A stretch of 64,000 nucleotides of DNA from Anoplolepis gracilipes (lineage: Eukaryota; Arthropoda; Insecta; Hymenoptera; Formicidae): assembly GCF_047496725.1 (NCBI RefSeq), contig NC_132986.1:9384031-9448030 (forward strand). The letters are read 5' to 3'. The first letter of the stretch is position 1, and the number at the start of each line of letters is the position of its first letter. Positions 40,403 through 53,664 of the stretch are shown piece after piece. Position numbers and translations under genes: made by a program. The notes under the pieces are model-generated. The model ran no database searches, was not told the DNA's origin, and saw only the letters and a list, made by a program, of their open reading frames with translations.

Positions 40403-43400
40403 GAATATAGGAAAATTTTAGTTTCAGAAAGTATGTAAATAGATACAGAAGAGGTGATAGCTAATTGAAGCTAAAAAACTTAAAAATCTAAAAATCTCGA
40501 GAAAGCTATAAAAATTCATAGATCCAAGGGTTATTTAAAATATTTGCTGTAAAGAATCTATAAAATAGTGTTGAAGAATTAAAAGTTCAGATTTTGGTTT
40601 CAGAATGTGTGTGTGGAAATATATATGTATATATATGTATATATACGATATCGCTGTAGAGAGATAAATACATCGATTAGTCAAAGGGGATGAAAGAGAA
40701 GCGGACAATTTCACGAATTTCGAAAGCCAGAGGGTATTTAAACGTCCCAAAATCGATAGCAACAAGATCTGAAAGATTAGGGAAAGTGTGGTATCCAAGC
40801 ATATCACCCGAGAAGGCATCCAAAGACTCGTACCAAGTCGAAAGATATGACCTTTGACACATTAACAGTCCTGGTGCGACAAGGGTTGGACTCAGACCTA
40901 CGCAAAAATTATCATTCACAGAACACCGGATTACTATGTACACACAGACAAGACACAGACAGATAAACAGATCCGGCAACCCGTGTCTATAGGGCGAAAG
41001 AGGGGGAGGGGGGGAAAAGTGTAAAAGAAGAGAAAAGAGGACCCATCACTGATCATCGCACCTTGGTGCTGCATTCGGCAGTTATCACCCCCGGCTGTCG
41101 CTCCACTTGTCAACGACGCTCTCCGCTGAGTAGTCGATCGACTGGTCCAAGTATCAATGGCTGTGCAAACGTTGTACAAACGTTGAGTATATATCGAACG
41201 GCCACGCACAAATACGAGGCGAGTAAGTAAAAAGGAGGAAGAGCTCGATCTCGTTCAGCAGCCTTTTCTCTTTTTCTTTTTTACTGTCGTTCTCGCCTTC
41301 TAGACTTACTTTTATCGCGACTCTTCCGCGCCTTCATCAGCCAGCCGCACAACACTTCCTGCTCGGCCTGCCCTTGATATATTGGTGGCGAGACGGGTTT
41401 ATCGGGTTTTGATTTCACCACCACTTATCTGCGCGACGCATTCCGAGACACGCTTCCCGACGAGGAACTTGGCTCACGCACGGAAAACGGGATGAGAGGG
41501 CGAGAATGAATCACAACGCAGTTGCGGATGCTGCGCAAGAGATACGCCGTTGGCTGCTGTTATTGCTACTTGCTACTTGCTACTGCTGCTGCTGCTGCTG
41601 CTACTGGTGGCTGCGGACGCGTCGATGTCACACTGAAGCATCGGAAGGTTCTTGGGAAAGCGTGTCGCATGTCATTTTCTCAGCGCGCAAGTGCGACGAT
41701 CTTCGACAGTTTACGACGGTGACGGTTCAATGAAAACTTGGAGTCACTTGGAACGAAAAGTTTATGAGTTACTTCAAATGTTATTATCGAATAATCAATA
41801 TTACTTTTAAAACATTTTTTTTTTAATTTCGAAAAATTTATATTTTAATAAAAAATTGTAAATAAAAGTATGTATAAATTTTCCAGTTTTTATCAATAAC
41901 AAAAATTTACATACATTTAGCTAATAAGTTAGACATTGAAAGGATAAAAATTAAATCTGAAAAGGCTTTGAATTAACAAAAGACACAATTAATTCCCTCT
42001 CATCTTGATTATAGAAAGTTAAAAAATATTAATTTATTTCACTTTTCTTGAAACTTCAGTTACTTATTAGACATAAAAGAAGTTTCCAAAAATTTTTTAA
42101 TTTCTGATTTTTAATGAGAAAATCTAGTAAGAAAAGAGTAGACGTAAAAAAATTAAAACTATTATTAAAATTAAAATTGTCGTGGAGAAAGCAGTTAACA
42201 ACTATGAAAGTCTTGAAAGCTTTAAAAATAAAAGTAGTATTAAAACTCTTGAAAGCTTTTTTCAAAGTTACAGAAAAGCCCCGAACGTTAAAAGCTTTCA
42301 AGAAGTAGTGAACATTGTATGCATCTCACGAAACAGGACTGCAGAATACAACGTCGTTGTTAACTACTTTATTTAAATTTTGCGTATTAATGCGTCTTTC
42401 CACTATTATTGAAGAACTTGTCGCGAAACGTCAATGCAGTTAACAAGTTGGAACATTTTACCTGTTAATTATTCCATCCCTTAAAATTAACAAATTTAAT
42501 TTAGCTATTAAATTATTGATTTTTGCAAAAAAAATAAGTTTTATATTTTTTCGAAATTTATGGATTTTCTAAAATGCGTTTGAAATGTCTAAGCAAGCAA
42601 TATGTTCCTTTCTGAATATTTGGTATTTCACATTCTCTAAGGAGAAGGTAAATCGACGAAGTAAAATAGATCAATTCGCATCGGATTTCTACAAAAATAG
42701 CAGAGAGTTATTAATTCAAAACATTTTCGCCTTTACGTCACATATCAGAGCATAAAACGTCGATATCACCGGAATTTGTAATTAGTACGATGAAAAGTTT
42801 CGATGTCTCGATTAGAAACAAATCTCCATGATGTAAACGTATTTATATAATTAATAATAAATATATACATATTTAAATTTACCTTTTTATAAATTTTTTA
42901 TAAATAAAATAAATAACTTCTGCGTCGAGTCGGTTAAATCCATTTGTGCTTATCATGCCTATATTTTCTTCATTTCTCAGACGTACCGTAAACTTCCGTC
43001 ACACAGTGTATGTGATACGTTTCAATCTTGAACTTGCGTAAATTTTTTATGAGTACTCGACTGAAAGTTCGTCACTTTTTCCATGTAAACAAACGCGACC
43101 TGCAAGTCGATATGCAAAGTGACACGTGTGAGAACTAGAATTCACTTGCGACGCAGTTTGTCGAGACACGTTGCAAATAATAATAGTTAAGTCGTCATAT
43201 ATAATATTTATCATATATAATACATTCTATTTTAATCTATTTCTCACTAAAAACTTTATGGAAACAAAATAATCACAATAAAACTCACCAGCTAAAATAA
43301 TGATCGAGTTTAAATTTTTTTCTCGCGTACATACGTACCATAAATATAATCGTTATAAACTTTACATATAAAATTACCACGAAAGAGCTTGAAATTGATA

Positions 43401-46400
43401 GAGAAAAGTAAGTAGCAATCATCACCGTCACATATATCATACGAAATTTATGATCATGGTGTACATCGATAAATTTCACAGACAATGACGATAGAGAGAG
43501 AAATGACAGAAAATTTAAACGCGACAATTACTACTCGAAGTCAAATTTATACCTTCGTACTAGCTCTATTACCTTTTCTAAATTACTATTCTAGAGGTAT
43601 TTTCATAATCGGGATTGGTCCGTTTTTCTTGCGCGATGATTGAAGTAAATTTACCAAGTTGTCTCGATCAATAATATTTTGATTTCACGAACCAATCGAT
43701 CAGTAGGTCCACCGATTGGTCCGGATGGCAGCATCTGATCGTGCAAATTTAATAGAGTCGCGGTCCCTCTCTGAGAACGACACTTTACGGCGTTTCGCGC
43801 TAAAAGTTAGTCGGCTCAAATTCGAAATCCGTTTGGTTCGGGTGAGCGACGAAGCAGACGAAATTCCGCCATACAACAGCATCGGCAGCATGAACGTCGG
43901 CGATGATATCACCCAACTGTCCTACAAAGAGCTGCAGGCCCTGGCCCTGAGGTACCATATACCGGGTAACGTCAAGGTGAGCTGTCATCGTCATGACGGC
44001 GATGACGCCGTCCCGGACGGCGCTGTTCCTCTTCCTCGTTCGTTTTAATTCTATCATCTTGAGCCTGTCATCTTCCGCATGCCCCGGAAGCAAGATTAAA
44101 TCAAATTTTCCATCGTGATCCGATTGTAATTCAAGGAGTTTTTGACATCTTTAACGAAACTGAAATGCGGTAATCGAAAATTACCAAATCTCAGTCTAAT
44201 TATGATTAAAATTAATTAAAGATGTTACCGGCAATTCTAACCAAGATCTTAATTACTCTTCAAATTGTCCATGTAATGTCAGAATCGTTCTTGTCATCGG
44301 AAGAGATTGGGCTAATCGCGATTAACGGATATATTCGATCCGTAAAACCGGTTGAACGCTATTGTTCATCTCCATTTACTTGTTCCAACAATGGACATGA
44401 ATAATCGATGTAAAAAGGTTGCTTACATTTGGCAAATGGTTAAACAATTTTTTTTTCCCTTTGTATAGCTTCACGATATAAGAAGGTATGCGAAATTCTA
44501 ACCAAGTTTAATTACATTCACAAATTTTAGCCTTCGCATTCTCAAAATATCAATTATCAGATTTTCAATGTCGACGAACAATATTTTCCATTTTCGATCC
44601 TCTCGAGGACTTTATTCTTTTATTATTCGTAAATTGTCAAGAACATATGTCATGCGTAAATTTCTCGTATACGTAAAATTTTTCAAAGTTTATACTTTTC
44701 AAGAATTTCTAGGTAAAAAAATTTACTTCATTTTTATGTGCTTTCATTTTTCATGAGCATTCGATATTTTTGCTTTATCAAAATTCTTCATTGCAGAAAA
44801 AAGCGTTAATCAAAGTCCTGCAAGCCGCCAAAAACGGAAATGAAGCGGAATTCAGCCAACTGCTACAAGAACTGAGAAAGAGTCGTAAGAGGAAGACGAG
44901 GAAATCGAAAGATTCCAGACTCGGAATAACATCGACGCCGTTGCATAGTCCAGACTATATGATGGCCGATGATGACTATTATTGCCAACAACAGCAACAG
45001 CAGCCTCAGCAACAGCCGCCTTATCAGTGGGTGAGCTGCTATAAATTTCTATTTTGTAATTCAATCATGTCAATATAAAGTTTGTCGTGTAGATCATATT
45101 CCTATTTTTTTTTCTTTTATAAAAGAGTTAACAAATACATTGCATTATCATATGCTTTCACGACGTAACGATCGTGCGGCGATGATTGACTTCGGACAAA
45201 GTGCTTCCCATTTTTACAGATCGGTGCCGAGGAGGAGATCGTGAGTAAGGACGACGATGCCAAGATCCCGCACTATGAGGAGTTCAAGCAATTCTTGCTC
45301 AAGAGAATTCAACGGGAGTTTCAAGCGTGCGACAACAATAACAACCAGGTGCAAGATTTGAGTATCGTGGACTTGCGGACCACCCCGATGTCGCCCAATC
45401 TGCAAACAGTTCCTCTCAATGAATCAAGTTATTCTAAAGCGAATTTGATCAATCACATAGATCCTTTGGCGATCTCGTCGAACGACAGACCGAACTACGA
45501 AGTATTGAAGGAACCCGAAAGCGGCTCGCAAGGTTCATTCCTGCTGAAGAGGATGCTGCAGGCACCAGTGGGTGCCAATTTGGGCGAGATCGCCAGCTCG
45601 CTTTTCTGGGCCAGTAACCTGCTAGATAATTCCGATACCCTGACAGCCGAATCGGAGAATAACGAGAACGAGGATCAGCTTGAGACCAACGCCAATGAAT
45701 ATTATAGCCTGTTGAAAAACACCAGAGGCGAGTTTCTGCTGAACGAGGCAAATCTGATGTCTCAGCAGATTCCGCATTTGCAGGGCGCAATGACCAGCGA
45801 TGATCAGTACAGGTTTCCCGGTGACATAGACAATCGGCCGAATCCCTACCAGAACTGGACAATCACCAGTGTTATGGAGATGCCTGATACTGACCTCCAG
45901 TCTTCCAAAGTATATCACGCAATCTACTACAACAACACAGATCCCACCGTAACTACCGCAAATGCAGAAAATAATCTACCTTATCAGTATCAGACTGATA
46001 CCGCCTATAATAATGGCAGCCAAAACTTTTTCAATTTTGAGGCGCAGGCGGCCAATTATGTGACTGGTACGGACGTGATAGTTAACGATCCCAACGATAT
46101 TTATTATCTACAAAATTTCGGCAAACACAATGGAGAGATAGGAACAGGTTATTTCCGCAACGTGGACACTTTTGAACAAAACAATCAGCAAAATACTTAC
46201 GCGAACGATCAGCAATATCAGTACCATTATCCTCGATTTACTCAAGAAACAAACAATACATTAAATGAGAGACTGGATCAGCAACAAAACAATGTTGTGA
46301 CAGGAATGGGAAATGGTGTTAATCATGAAATTGATGCAGCTAATATGCAGAGACCGGTGAATGGTGCGCGTTTGTTCTATTAATTTTTCTTACTATTATA

Positions 46401-47867
46401 AATAAATAAATAACATAAATACAAAAAAAAGATGGATATAAAAAATAAATATAAAAAATAAAAAATAAATTTTTACACATATATAAATTTTCAACCATGT
46501 GTTTAAAAAAAATATTAAGGAAAAAAATACATTTTCATGTAAAATATTTCGTAAAAATATTTTTTTTCATCAATCATTTTTCATAAATAATAATTTCTCA
46601 AAAAGAGATTCTATTTTTCGATTCTTTCCTGGTGTTTTAATTAAATGATATTTCGTCAATCAGGAACGATAGAGTCATTCTGGCCGAAATGGACCGCCAA
46701 AACCAACAATAATCTGGAGAACATCCTGAACTACCACGTGTCCAAGCAAGTGGATTACTCCAAGTTGAGTCAAACATCCTGCGTTTACTGCTACGTGGCC
46801 CCGATCGTCTCGCAGCGATCTGCCTTGACGAATAATGGTCGCTGTTCGGTCGAACGAAGATACACAGCCGAGCAACGGCAACACTCCTTCTCGCCCTATT
46901 GGATGTTGTACAATGATGCATCGCAAGGTATGCGAATGACGAATATATCTAGCGATTCATTCGCGCAACATGACACGACGACGATGCACACGACTACCAT
47001 TCCCAGTAACGATATTCTGAAGGAGATCGTCGGCGACATTCCCGAGGCTCCCATCAATGACGTGTGGATGAATCAATACGAGTCGTCGTCCATCGGCGAT
47101 GACATGATCGTTCCAATCTCGGATTCACTCTTCTGCAATGACATTTCAAGTGTGCCGACGAAAACGTAAGACTCGCTCAAAGTATTTATGACAGTAAATA
47201 GATTAAATGTTTATAATTAGAACGAATAACGTTCTCTATAAGTCACAGAATGACAATAAACGACTGTTTCTCCGGAATCATCAAGATTCTTTCATACTAC
47301 AGGGAAGGATCTCTGAATCATTATTATTCCGACTTGGAATTGGGACAACCAAAGTCCCATTCTCCTTTCATCTTCGCGAACCGCATAATGACACTTAAGT
47401 AATTATTTTACGAGAGATTATTTTAGCACGAAAGTCATTAACGCGCTCTTCCGTGTTTCGGTATTACTTCCAGTGAGTGACACATGCATTTATTTTCTCG
47501 GCTTTAAACGAGAACGATATTCGAACATAGATTAATAGCAAACAGAGAAGTGGAAGCTGAGAACATTTGGGAGATAGATAACCAACCTATCTCTGAACGT
47601 ATATTTTTTTCATCTTCGAATCATTGACAATACTTTATTATAGAACAAAATACGTTTTAGGATTTTATATCTTAAAGTAAAAAAGAAGAAGAACAAATGT
47701 GTTCCGTAAATCTGAGATAGATAAAATATACTTATATTAATTATTACTTGAAATATCATTTACGCAAAGTTGTGATATCTCGCGATATGAAAAAGATTAA
47801 AAATTTTTTCATGTTAAAAAGATCTTTCTCTTTCAACATTAGGATTTTTATATTATATATAGAATGT

Positions 47868-47927
<60 letters not shown>

Positions 47928-48549
47928 ACATTCTATATATGATATAAAAAATAGCAAGCTAAGTAAATAATGAGGAAAGTGAAAAGAATATATAGATAAA
48001 ATAATTAATAAATCAAGAATAGAAGATTCTTATATATACCTTTATAATCAAAATATGCAGCGAAATATATATTGTATATTAGAATATATTAGAATATTGT
48101 ATATTAATATATAATAAACAGGATATATATTATATATTAATATATAATAAACAATAAGGATATATTGTATATTAATATATAATAAACAAATAAAGTTCAT
48201 GCATAAAAAATCTACTAAGCGTGCGTCAAATTTACATTTACAGATTCAATAATTATAAAATATATGAACAAATCAATTAGCAAAAATTGGCGATAAAAAT
48301 TTAATCTTAAAAATTTGTTGCAAGTTCGACTTTAAAAAAAACTAGAGACACGATATTAATCCGATGCTAAACTTTTTCCGACTCACCCGATGTGGAGTCA
48401 GGCTGAAATTGCGAACGGATGTAGTTCTTCAGCTTCACAGAAATCGATTGCTTCCTCCGTCCTCCATACGCTCTGATTTCGCTGTCCATACTGCCCGAAT
48501 GTTTCTTCCGATCCGAAGATCTTCCCGGTGTCACGTGTACACTGTACAT
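36060..48549 (-). CDS. Kv channel-interacting protein (KChIP/KCNIP), neuronal calcium sensor family
   Basis: Exons: 48387-48549 (assigned N-terminus), 37431-37622, 36925-36995, 36557-36775 and 36060-36170; 756 nt, 251 aa (human KCNIPs about 216-285). The core reads [20 protein letters not shown], then [13 protein letters not shown] and [13 protein letters not shown], as in KCNIP. EF3 ([12 protein letters not shown]) and EF4 ([12 protein letters not shown]) are canonical; EF1 is the usual degenerate CPSG form; EF2 ([12 protein letters not shown]) lacks acidic ligands. The four core exons are certain. The N-terminal exon is inferred: it ends at a strong donor (TCGG|GTGAGT) in the phase the core needs and reads [20 protein letters not shown], like the variable basic N-termini of KCNIP2/4. 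An in-frame extension of the second exon upstream of 37622 or another 5' exon near 41 kb is possible. KChIPs bind the N-terminus of Kv4 channels. The main intron contains an antisense gene. Confidence 0.8.
37623..38300. other. GC-richer stretch in the KChIP large intron
   Basis: About 37,620-37,800 is far richer in G and C than the surroundings, and the KChIP frame stays open upstream of the acceptor at 37622 as far as about 37,670. It could extend the exon or mark an internal promoter. The ORFs at 37643-37905 are in other frames. Confidence 0.35.
38546..38577. repeat. (TA)n microsatellite
   Basis: TA run in the KChIP large intron. Confidence 0.9.
38783..39368. mobile_element. Long foldback (inverted-repeat) element of about 586 bp
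   Basis: The two halves are approximate reverse complements centred near 39,075. Matching blocks: left AATACTTGTTATATGAAAAA with right, reversed, AATACTTGTTATGTGAAAAA; left GTTTAAACAAAAGTTGCATG with right GTTTAAACAAAAGTTTTATG; left GAAGGGAGACAT with right AAAGGGAGACAT; left CATAAATCGATTTCTCGCAG with right CATAAATCAATTTCTTGCAG; left CCAAAAATTGAAT with the same on the right. No coding capacity. The unit has the form of a foldback MITE lying in the KChIP intron. Confidence 0.85.
40369..40398. repeat. (TA)n microsatellite
   Basis: TA run in the KChIP large intron. Confidence 0.9.
40900..41740 (-). promoter_or_regulatory. GC-rich island, possible alternative KChIP promoter
   Basis: CpG-containing stretch with a G run at about 41001-41015 and a CTG/CTAC repeat at about 41565-41605, within an otherwise very AT-rich intron. 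The ORFs here are repeat- or composition-driven. KChIP genes commonly use several first exons; no exon could be proved here. Confidence 0.3.
41741..43724. other. Intronic/intergenic stretch before the SAP-like gene
   Basis: AT-rich with no supported ORF. The end nearest 43.7 kb is the presumed promoter of the SAP-like gene. Confidence 0.4.
43725..47402 (+). CDS. SAP-like domain, Q/N-rich 743-aa protein of unknown function
   Basis: Five exons: 43725-43976, 44797-45030, 45220-46363, 46664-47165 and 47303-47402; 2232 nt. Residues about 66-98 ([20 protein letters not shown], then [12 protein letters not shown]) resemble the SAP-like N-terminus of NuSAP-type proteins, with a basic tract after it ([12 protein letters not shown]) and a Q-rich run ([12 protein letters not shown]). 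The long middle is acidic and N/Q-rich. Exon 4 has a Cys pair in SCVYCYV; exon 5 ends NRIMTLK. DNA or chromatin binding is an inference from the SAP-like part only. Exon 3 can be read through to a TAA at 46383, followed by AATAAATAAA at 46401, giving a 549-aa form; the long form uses the donor AATG|GTGCGC. The gene lies antisense inside the KChIP intron. Confidence 0.75.
46401..46410 (+). promoter_or_regulatory. Possible internal polyadenylation signal
   Basis: AATAAATAAA 18 nt past the read-through stop of exon 3 of the SAP-like gene. Confidence 0.45.
47851..47944. repeat. (TA)n microsatellite inside an inverted repeat
   Basis: The TA run (about 47870-47923) sits between ATATATAGAATGTAA (47855-47869) and its perfect complement TTACATTCTATATAT (47926-47940), so the whole unit is a long perfect palindrome. 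Confidence 0.9.
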
Positions 48550-49747
48550 TTCCGTTAATGTTGCTGATTTGTATATAATAGATGAAGTCTGTCGATCCTT
48601 CAGGAAAATAATTATATCTCATTAATCAAATAGATAACATTTTAGTCAAAAAGTTTGCCTTTAAAAACTTTAGTTACTTAATCTTATGAAAATCTTAAAA
48701 AATAAATAGAAAAAGAATTGGAAAAGTTTTGAATCAAGCATAAATATAAGAAAATTTAGGAATTCATAATTTTACAATATGAATCTTTATCGATTGTTCT
48801 TATTCTTTTTTAAAAGATGGATTCATAATACAAAATATTATTTGTACGGTGCTTTACAGTATTAATTTTCATAAAAATTTCATTTTAATTCACTTATATC
48901 GCAAGATGCGAAGCACTTTGGGTTTAGTATGTTGCGCTTTTCTTTATATTGTAAGATGTTTTGTTAAAATTCAAACAAATTTTATATGTCTCTAAAAATA
49001 AAAATAAGTTTCTTCTTGCTTCAAGAGTCGAGAAAATGAAATCAGTGGTACGAGTCGGCGCGTCGTTCGCGAAAGACTGCGCTTGAAATGCGTTAAAGAG
49101 AAGAAGGTAAATGCAGCAGCAGTCGTCTGTATGTATATGCATATACATGCCAAGATATGCATATACATGCTGAAATATACAACCGGATTGCATTCGAGTC
49201 GCGCGCTTTTAATGAGGTGCTCTGTAACACGCGGTACTAATTATACGACGAACTTCAAATCCTTTTCTTATACTTTTCTGTTATAAGAATATGAAAGCTT
49301 GATTAATTACACTGTATTTTAATTAATCATGCTCTCAATTTAGTACAAAACATTATTTTGTACAAACAATAAAAATTATTATGTAATCTGAGTATTAGTT
49401 TGTAGATAAGTTTCTGTAATAAAATTTGTTCACGATTTCAACTGTATTCCGCATAGATATATTTCTATTAAATAACTAAAATTTAAAAATTAAATATCTA
49501 AAGACTGATATATTAATCCCAAAATATATTGGTTGGTCATCTATAATTTTGTAAGAATATTTATTATTATGCAAAGAGTAAGGAACATTCGCGCGGGATA
49601 TATTTATTTCAATGCTTATTAACAATAGCTTTTTTATTATCATAATTATATTTCAGCAAAAGTTTAAGATGTTTGAGAAAAAAGTATAAACCTACGTTGT
49701 TGTCTTATTTTTTCAAGCAGTCTGAATGTGAATTTCTAAACCTATAC
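48550..49747. other. Stretch upstream of the KChIP N-terminal exon
   Basis: Candidate KChIP promoter and 5' UTR, and the 3' flank of mRpS26. A small direct repeat of TATGCATATACATGC lies at about 49137-49170. No supported ORF. Confidence 0.4.
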
Positions 49748-50338
49748 TTAATTCTCGACCGCCGGTTTTTGCGTTTCTTCAAGAGGTGGTGGAACTGGAG
49801 GATACTTCCCGTCATACCAGTTTCCCTCCAAATCTAACGCGCGATTATGATCGACGATATTGGTTAAACACTTCTCGATCGCCGCATCCACGTTCTCCGC
49901 GGTGATGAATGTGGGAGCTTCTTCCTTAGCCTTCCTGATCCGTTTATCGATAATATTCCTCTGGGTCTTCTTCTGTTTCTCCTCCCCTAACAATTTCCGC
50001 AGAATATGCGCCTTGCGTTTTTCTTTCATGTTCGCCAATCTGACTTCCCGCGTTTTTGCTACTTCTGCATTCCATTCATCATTTATCGCGTTGCACGCCT
50101 GGAAATCCTCCTCTTCGGCTTGATTAATAAGTACCTTGTCAAACTGCACTTCATTTTCCTTTGCAACTTGTTTCAAATATGCCCTGAAATATATATTGCC
50201 TGTTAATTAAAACTAGCACTAAAACAAGAGCTGCATTCAGACTTTTAAGTGTTTTATTAGCTAAAAATCCAGAAATGTAATAAGATAAATTATCACAGAT
50301 TATTAAACCAAGTTTTGTACATGTATGTGTGTACACAT

Positions 50339-50396
<58 letters not shown>

Positions 50397-50647
50397 AAAT
50401 ACCTAAGCGATGTGATATATGTTCTGTAACTATTATATAAATGCTGAATCTCCTGGTGCTCTTCTATAGATATGTCAGGTCTCTTTGGTATTCGAAATAC
50501 TTTGGATTTTGCTGTAGGCAACCAAATTGGCTTTCTTTTCCAACGTACGCACTGCGTGTAGATAGAATTTGGGACAAAGTTCTCGCAGAATCCTGTAATG
50601 CCTATTGTTAGAGTATTGGTGTTCATTATCCTTATGGCCTGCATCAT
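49748..50647 (-). CDS. mRpS26: Mitochondrial small-subunit ribosomal protein S26 (mS26)
   Basis: Two exons, 50403-50647 and 49748-50183; 681 nt, 226 aa. The block WKRKPIWLPTAKSKVFRIPK is the conserved N-terminal element of MRPS26; the rest is a long charged helix (EVRLANMKEKRKAHILRKLL) ending in a Pro-rich tail (KYPPVPPP). The first residues are a plausible mitochondrial targeting peptide. The start could be either of two adjacent methionines (50647 or 50644). A (TA)n run lies within 15 nt downstream of the intron donor. The protein is part of the mitoribosome small subunit. Confidence 0.9.
50345..50389. repeat. (TA)n microsatellite
   Basis: TA run in the single mRpS26 intron, immediately after the donor in the sense of the gene. 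Confidence 0.95.
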
Positions 50648-53600
50648 ATTTAAAACTGCAAGAAATTTATGAATATTACTACCATGTCACCAGTTATTAC
50701 CCATATCGCTGTATATTTTTTGTATACTTAAATCATTACAGTAATCGTCATATTTATTTTTACACTATCGCTACACTATTCTATTAATAAATATCTAAAA
50801 ATTTCTATATAAAATGAATTTATCACACGATTTAAAATTGCAATAAACACTTTTTATAATTGACATGTTCAAATTAAAACATGGAAAAGATGCAATAGAG
50901 TTTTGTAAAAGAACTTGTCATAATAATATTGTGGCAAGAATAATTAAATAATAAGTTACCGTAATATGTCGCCACAAATTAAAGTAAATCTTTTTTCGTT
51001 TCGTCGTGTTTCTCTCTTAGCTGTATTATTCTCCCATAATTTCTCTCTCCGACAAGTGAGGTTATAACACATGTCTCTTTCTGCGCATTGATTCGCCGAG
51101 CATCCATTGACGTACTTGAGATGCACCGTTTAAATATTTGAGACTCGCGCCCTGTAATTATTCGTAAATGTTTTTTAAGACAAATACGTCAGATATAATA
51201 TAATTGATAATAATTAAAATATTATAAATACATAACGTAATTTAACAATTTAATTAAAAATTAGGAGAAATTTTTAGAAAGAGATCGACGGAGATAAAAT
51301 ATATCTAAAAAAAACTCAAACATATATTCGCGATGGGAAGAAATAATTATAATTTATAGAATATGTTTATTGAAAATGATGATGTATAATGCGACGTATC
51401 TATAATATACAACAACAAAAAAATTTTCCGCAAAACACATTCGCTCATCAAGCTCTTTCTTTGTTTCTTATGTTTTTTTCTTTCTTTTTCTTTTTCCTTC
51501 GAAACAATAATAATAATGCTCGCACTATATATTAATTACCTTAATTATAATATTAATGCATATTTATCCTCATCACCTCGCAATATGACAATATGCATTC
51601 AACATAAACACGGATAAATCTTATCTCAACAATCGTTCTAAAAGTATTATCGCCGTATATGGTTATTATATCATTGTTTTTTTTTCTTTTTTTTTTTTTT
51701 TTTTTTGTTATGATTTTTTACAAATGCCTGAACGTCGTAGAAATCACTTAAAATATATCTGCATCGACGATAATCACAGATATTAAATTTGTATCTATAC
51801 AATCTTGTTCTTTTTCTTTTTTTCTCTTTATTACGCCATTCGTGGATCAAACTTAATTCATGTATTGTTAATTAAGATTCATTTCAAATTGCGCGAATGG
51901 GATCGCAATATAATTTTACCTGCCTATCGTAATTAACGGAAATAATTATATACGTAAGAATAATCATATCTCGTATCCGAGTGTTCCGAAAAATTCACAG
52001 AAATTCTAGTTGATCAAAAAACACTTTTCAATGTTTTAATCATCTTATTGTTAATTATTTGCAAAAGAATTTTCGTTAATACACCGCACTCTCTGTATGC
52101 CTCTTTCGGAACACTCACACTGAAATTTCATTATACAGTTATATATATTTTTTAACGTTTTATAATAACATTATATCGTCGGGGTATCTTTGGCTTAGAC
52201 GCAGACAGTTTGTGTTGTTGTGTTGTTTGTTTCTCGAAGAAACGTAAGGGGAGAAAAAATCCGTCTATTTCATAATAATCTTCAATAAAGGTATCATTGA
52301 AGGTAAAAAACATTTTGCAATTTTCGCCTCCATGGACCTTGATATTGAAGGGCTCTAGGCAGTACCATGCTAAACTTTCTTCAAATGATAAAAAGTATGG
52401 AAAACATAGAAAAATTATATTTAATACAAGGATACTCTCTATTTATGATTCTTTAACATCTCGTTTGTGATGTAAAATGTTATATTTAAAAAGAAATTAT
52501 ATTCATAGCAAAATTTACATTATTATTAGTTGGCAGTCTTCCATATATGAGAGGGCAACTATTGGAGATCTAAAAATATTACTGAATAATATATGAATCG
52601 ACTACTTATATTTAAATCTCCTTAATGTGAATATTTGATTACTAAATGATAAGTAAATTATTAATCTTGAACGTAGCATGTTGATGAGCCCTTCAATCAT
52701 TAATTTAGAAGATTATTCCTATCGATTCATTCGCATCACATAGATTCACAGGATTTAATATGTTGTATAAAAAATGTGTGGCTTGTTTCAAGTCTCTTAT
52801 TTGAGAACTTTAACTTCGTTCTATGCTACGAGGTTGTACCTAAGCATTATAAGATGATCGAATTATCATTAGAAGTTGGATTACTATTTAGAACCATAGA
52901 ATTTATAAGTTCATAGAATCTTCGCAACTCTAGACTCCTAGATTTTCTCTTTCTTTTGGAAACATATATCGTAGAGCCTTGGTACCTCGTTCTTGGATTT
53001 TTATTATCCTTACAATCATCAAAGTCTGAACTTTTTAGCTTCTTAGACCTATGGATACCTCGAAATATTATATTGTAATTGAATCTAGATTCTCAGATCA
53101 GCAGTAGTTTAAGTTCTTGAATCCATGCGTATAATCGCTCTGGAATTAAAAATACAGTCTTGTAAAAAGTTCTAAGTTTTATATCTGTTCTTATATGCAT
53201 GAAAACGATGGCACATGTGTTTCTAACTTGGCTGTAAGCAAGAATCTCTTGTCGACAATATACTTGAGCTGTGTGTACATTTCATTGGTCGATCAAAGGA
53301 AGGCATTACACAATGGGATAGGACGTCGTGTCCCATGATTAGTGAATTATTTTCTTTTAATCATAGATTCCACAACGGATTTTCCAAAATCATTAAAAAA
53401 TTCATTGTTGAAAAATACGTTAATCGTTGGAAAAATTCTATCATACTACAAATTTTCCCTAACTTAACTTAAACGGTAACGTTTAATCCTTATCTCTTCA
53501 TCTCAAATAATAAAAAATTCATTCGTTCGCAACACAAAGACTGAATTGTAACAAAGAAGCAGCAAATACTATCATATTATAAACAAGTTCGCTAAAAATC

Positions 53601-53664
53601 TTTCTTTATCCTTCCTTTTTTCGCATACAATTAAAATAAAATACATATACATATGTTGAATACA

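Noticed and set aside
41506..41733. ORF with a CCCCCC and LLLLLL run
   Set aside because: Produced by a CTG/CTAC repeat; no support as a gene.
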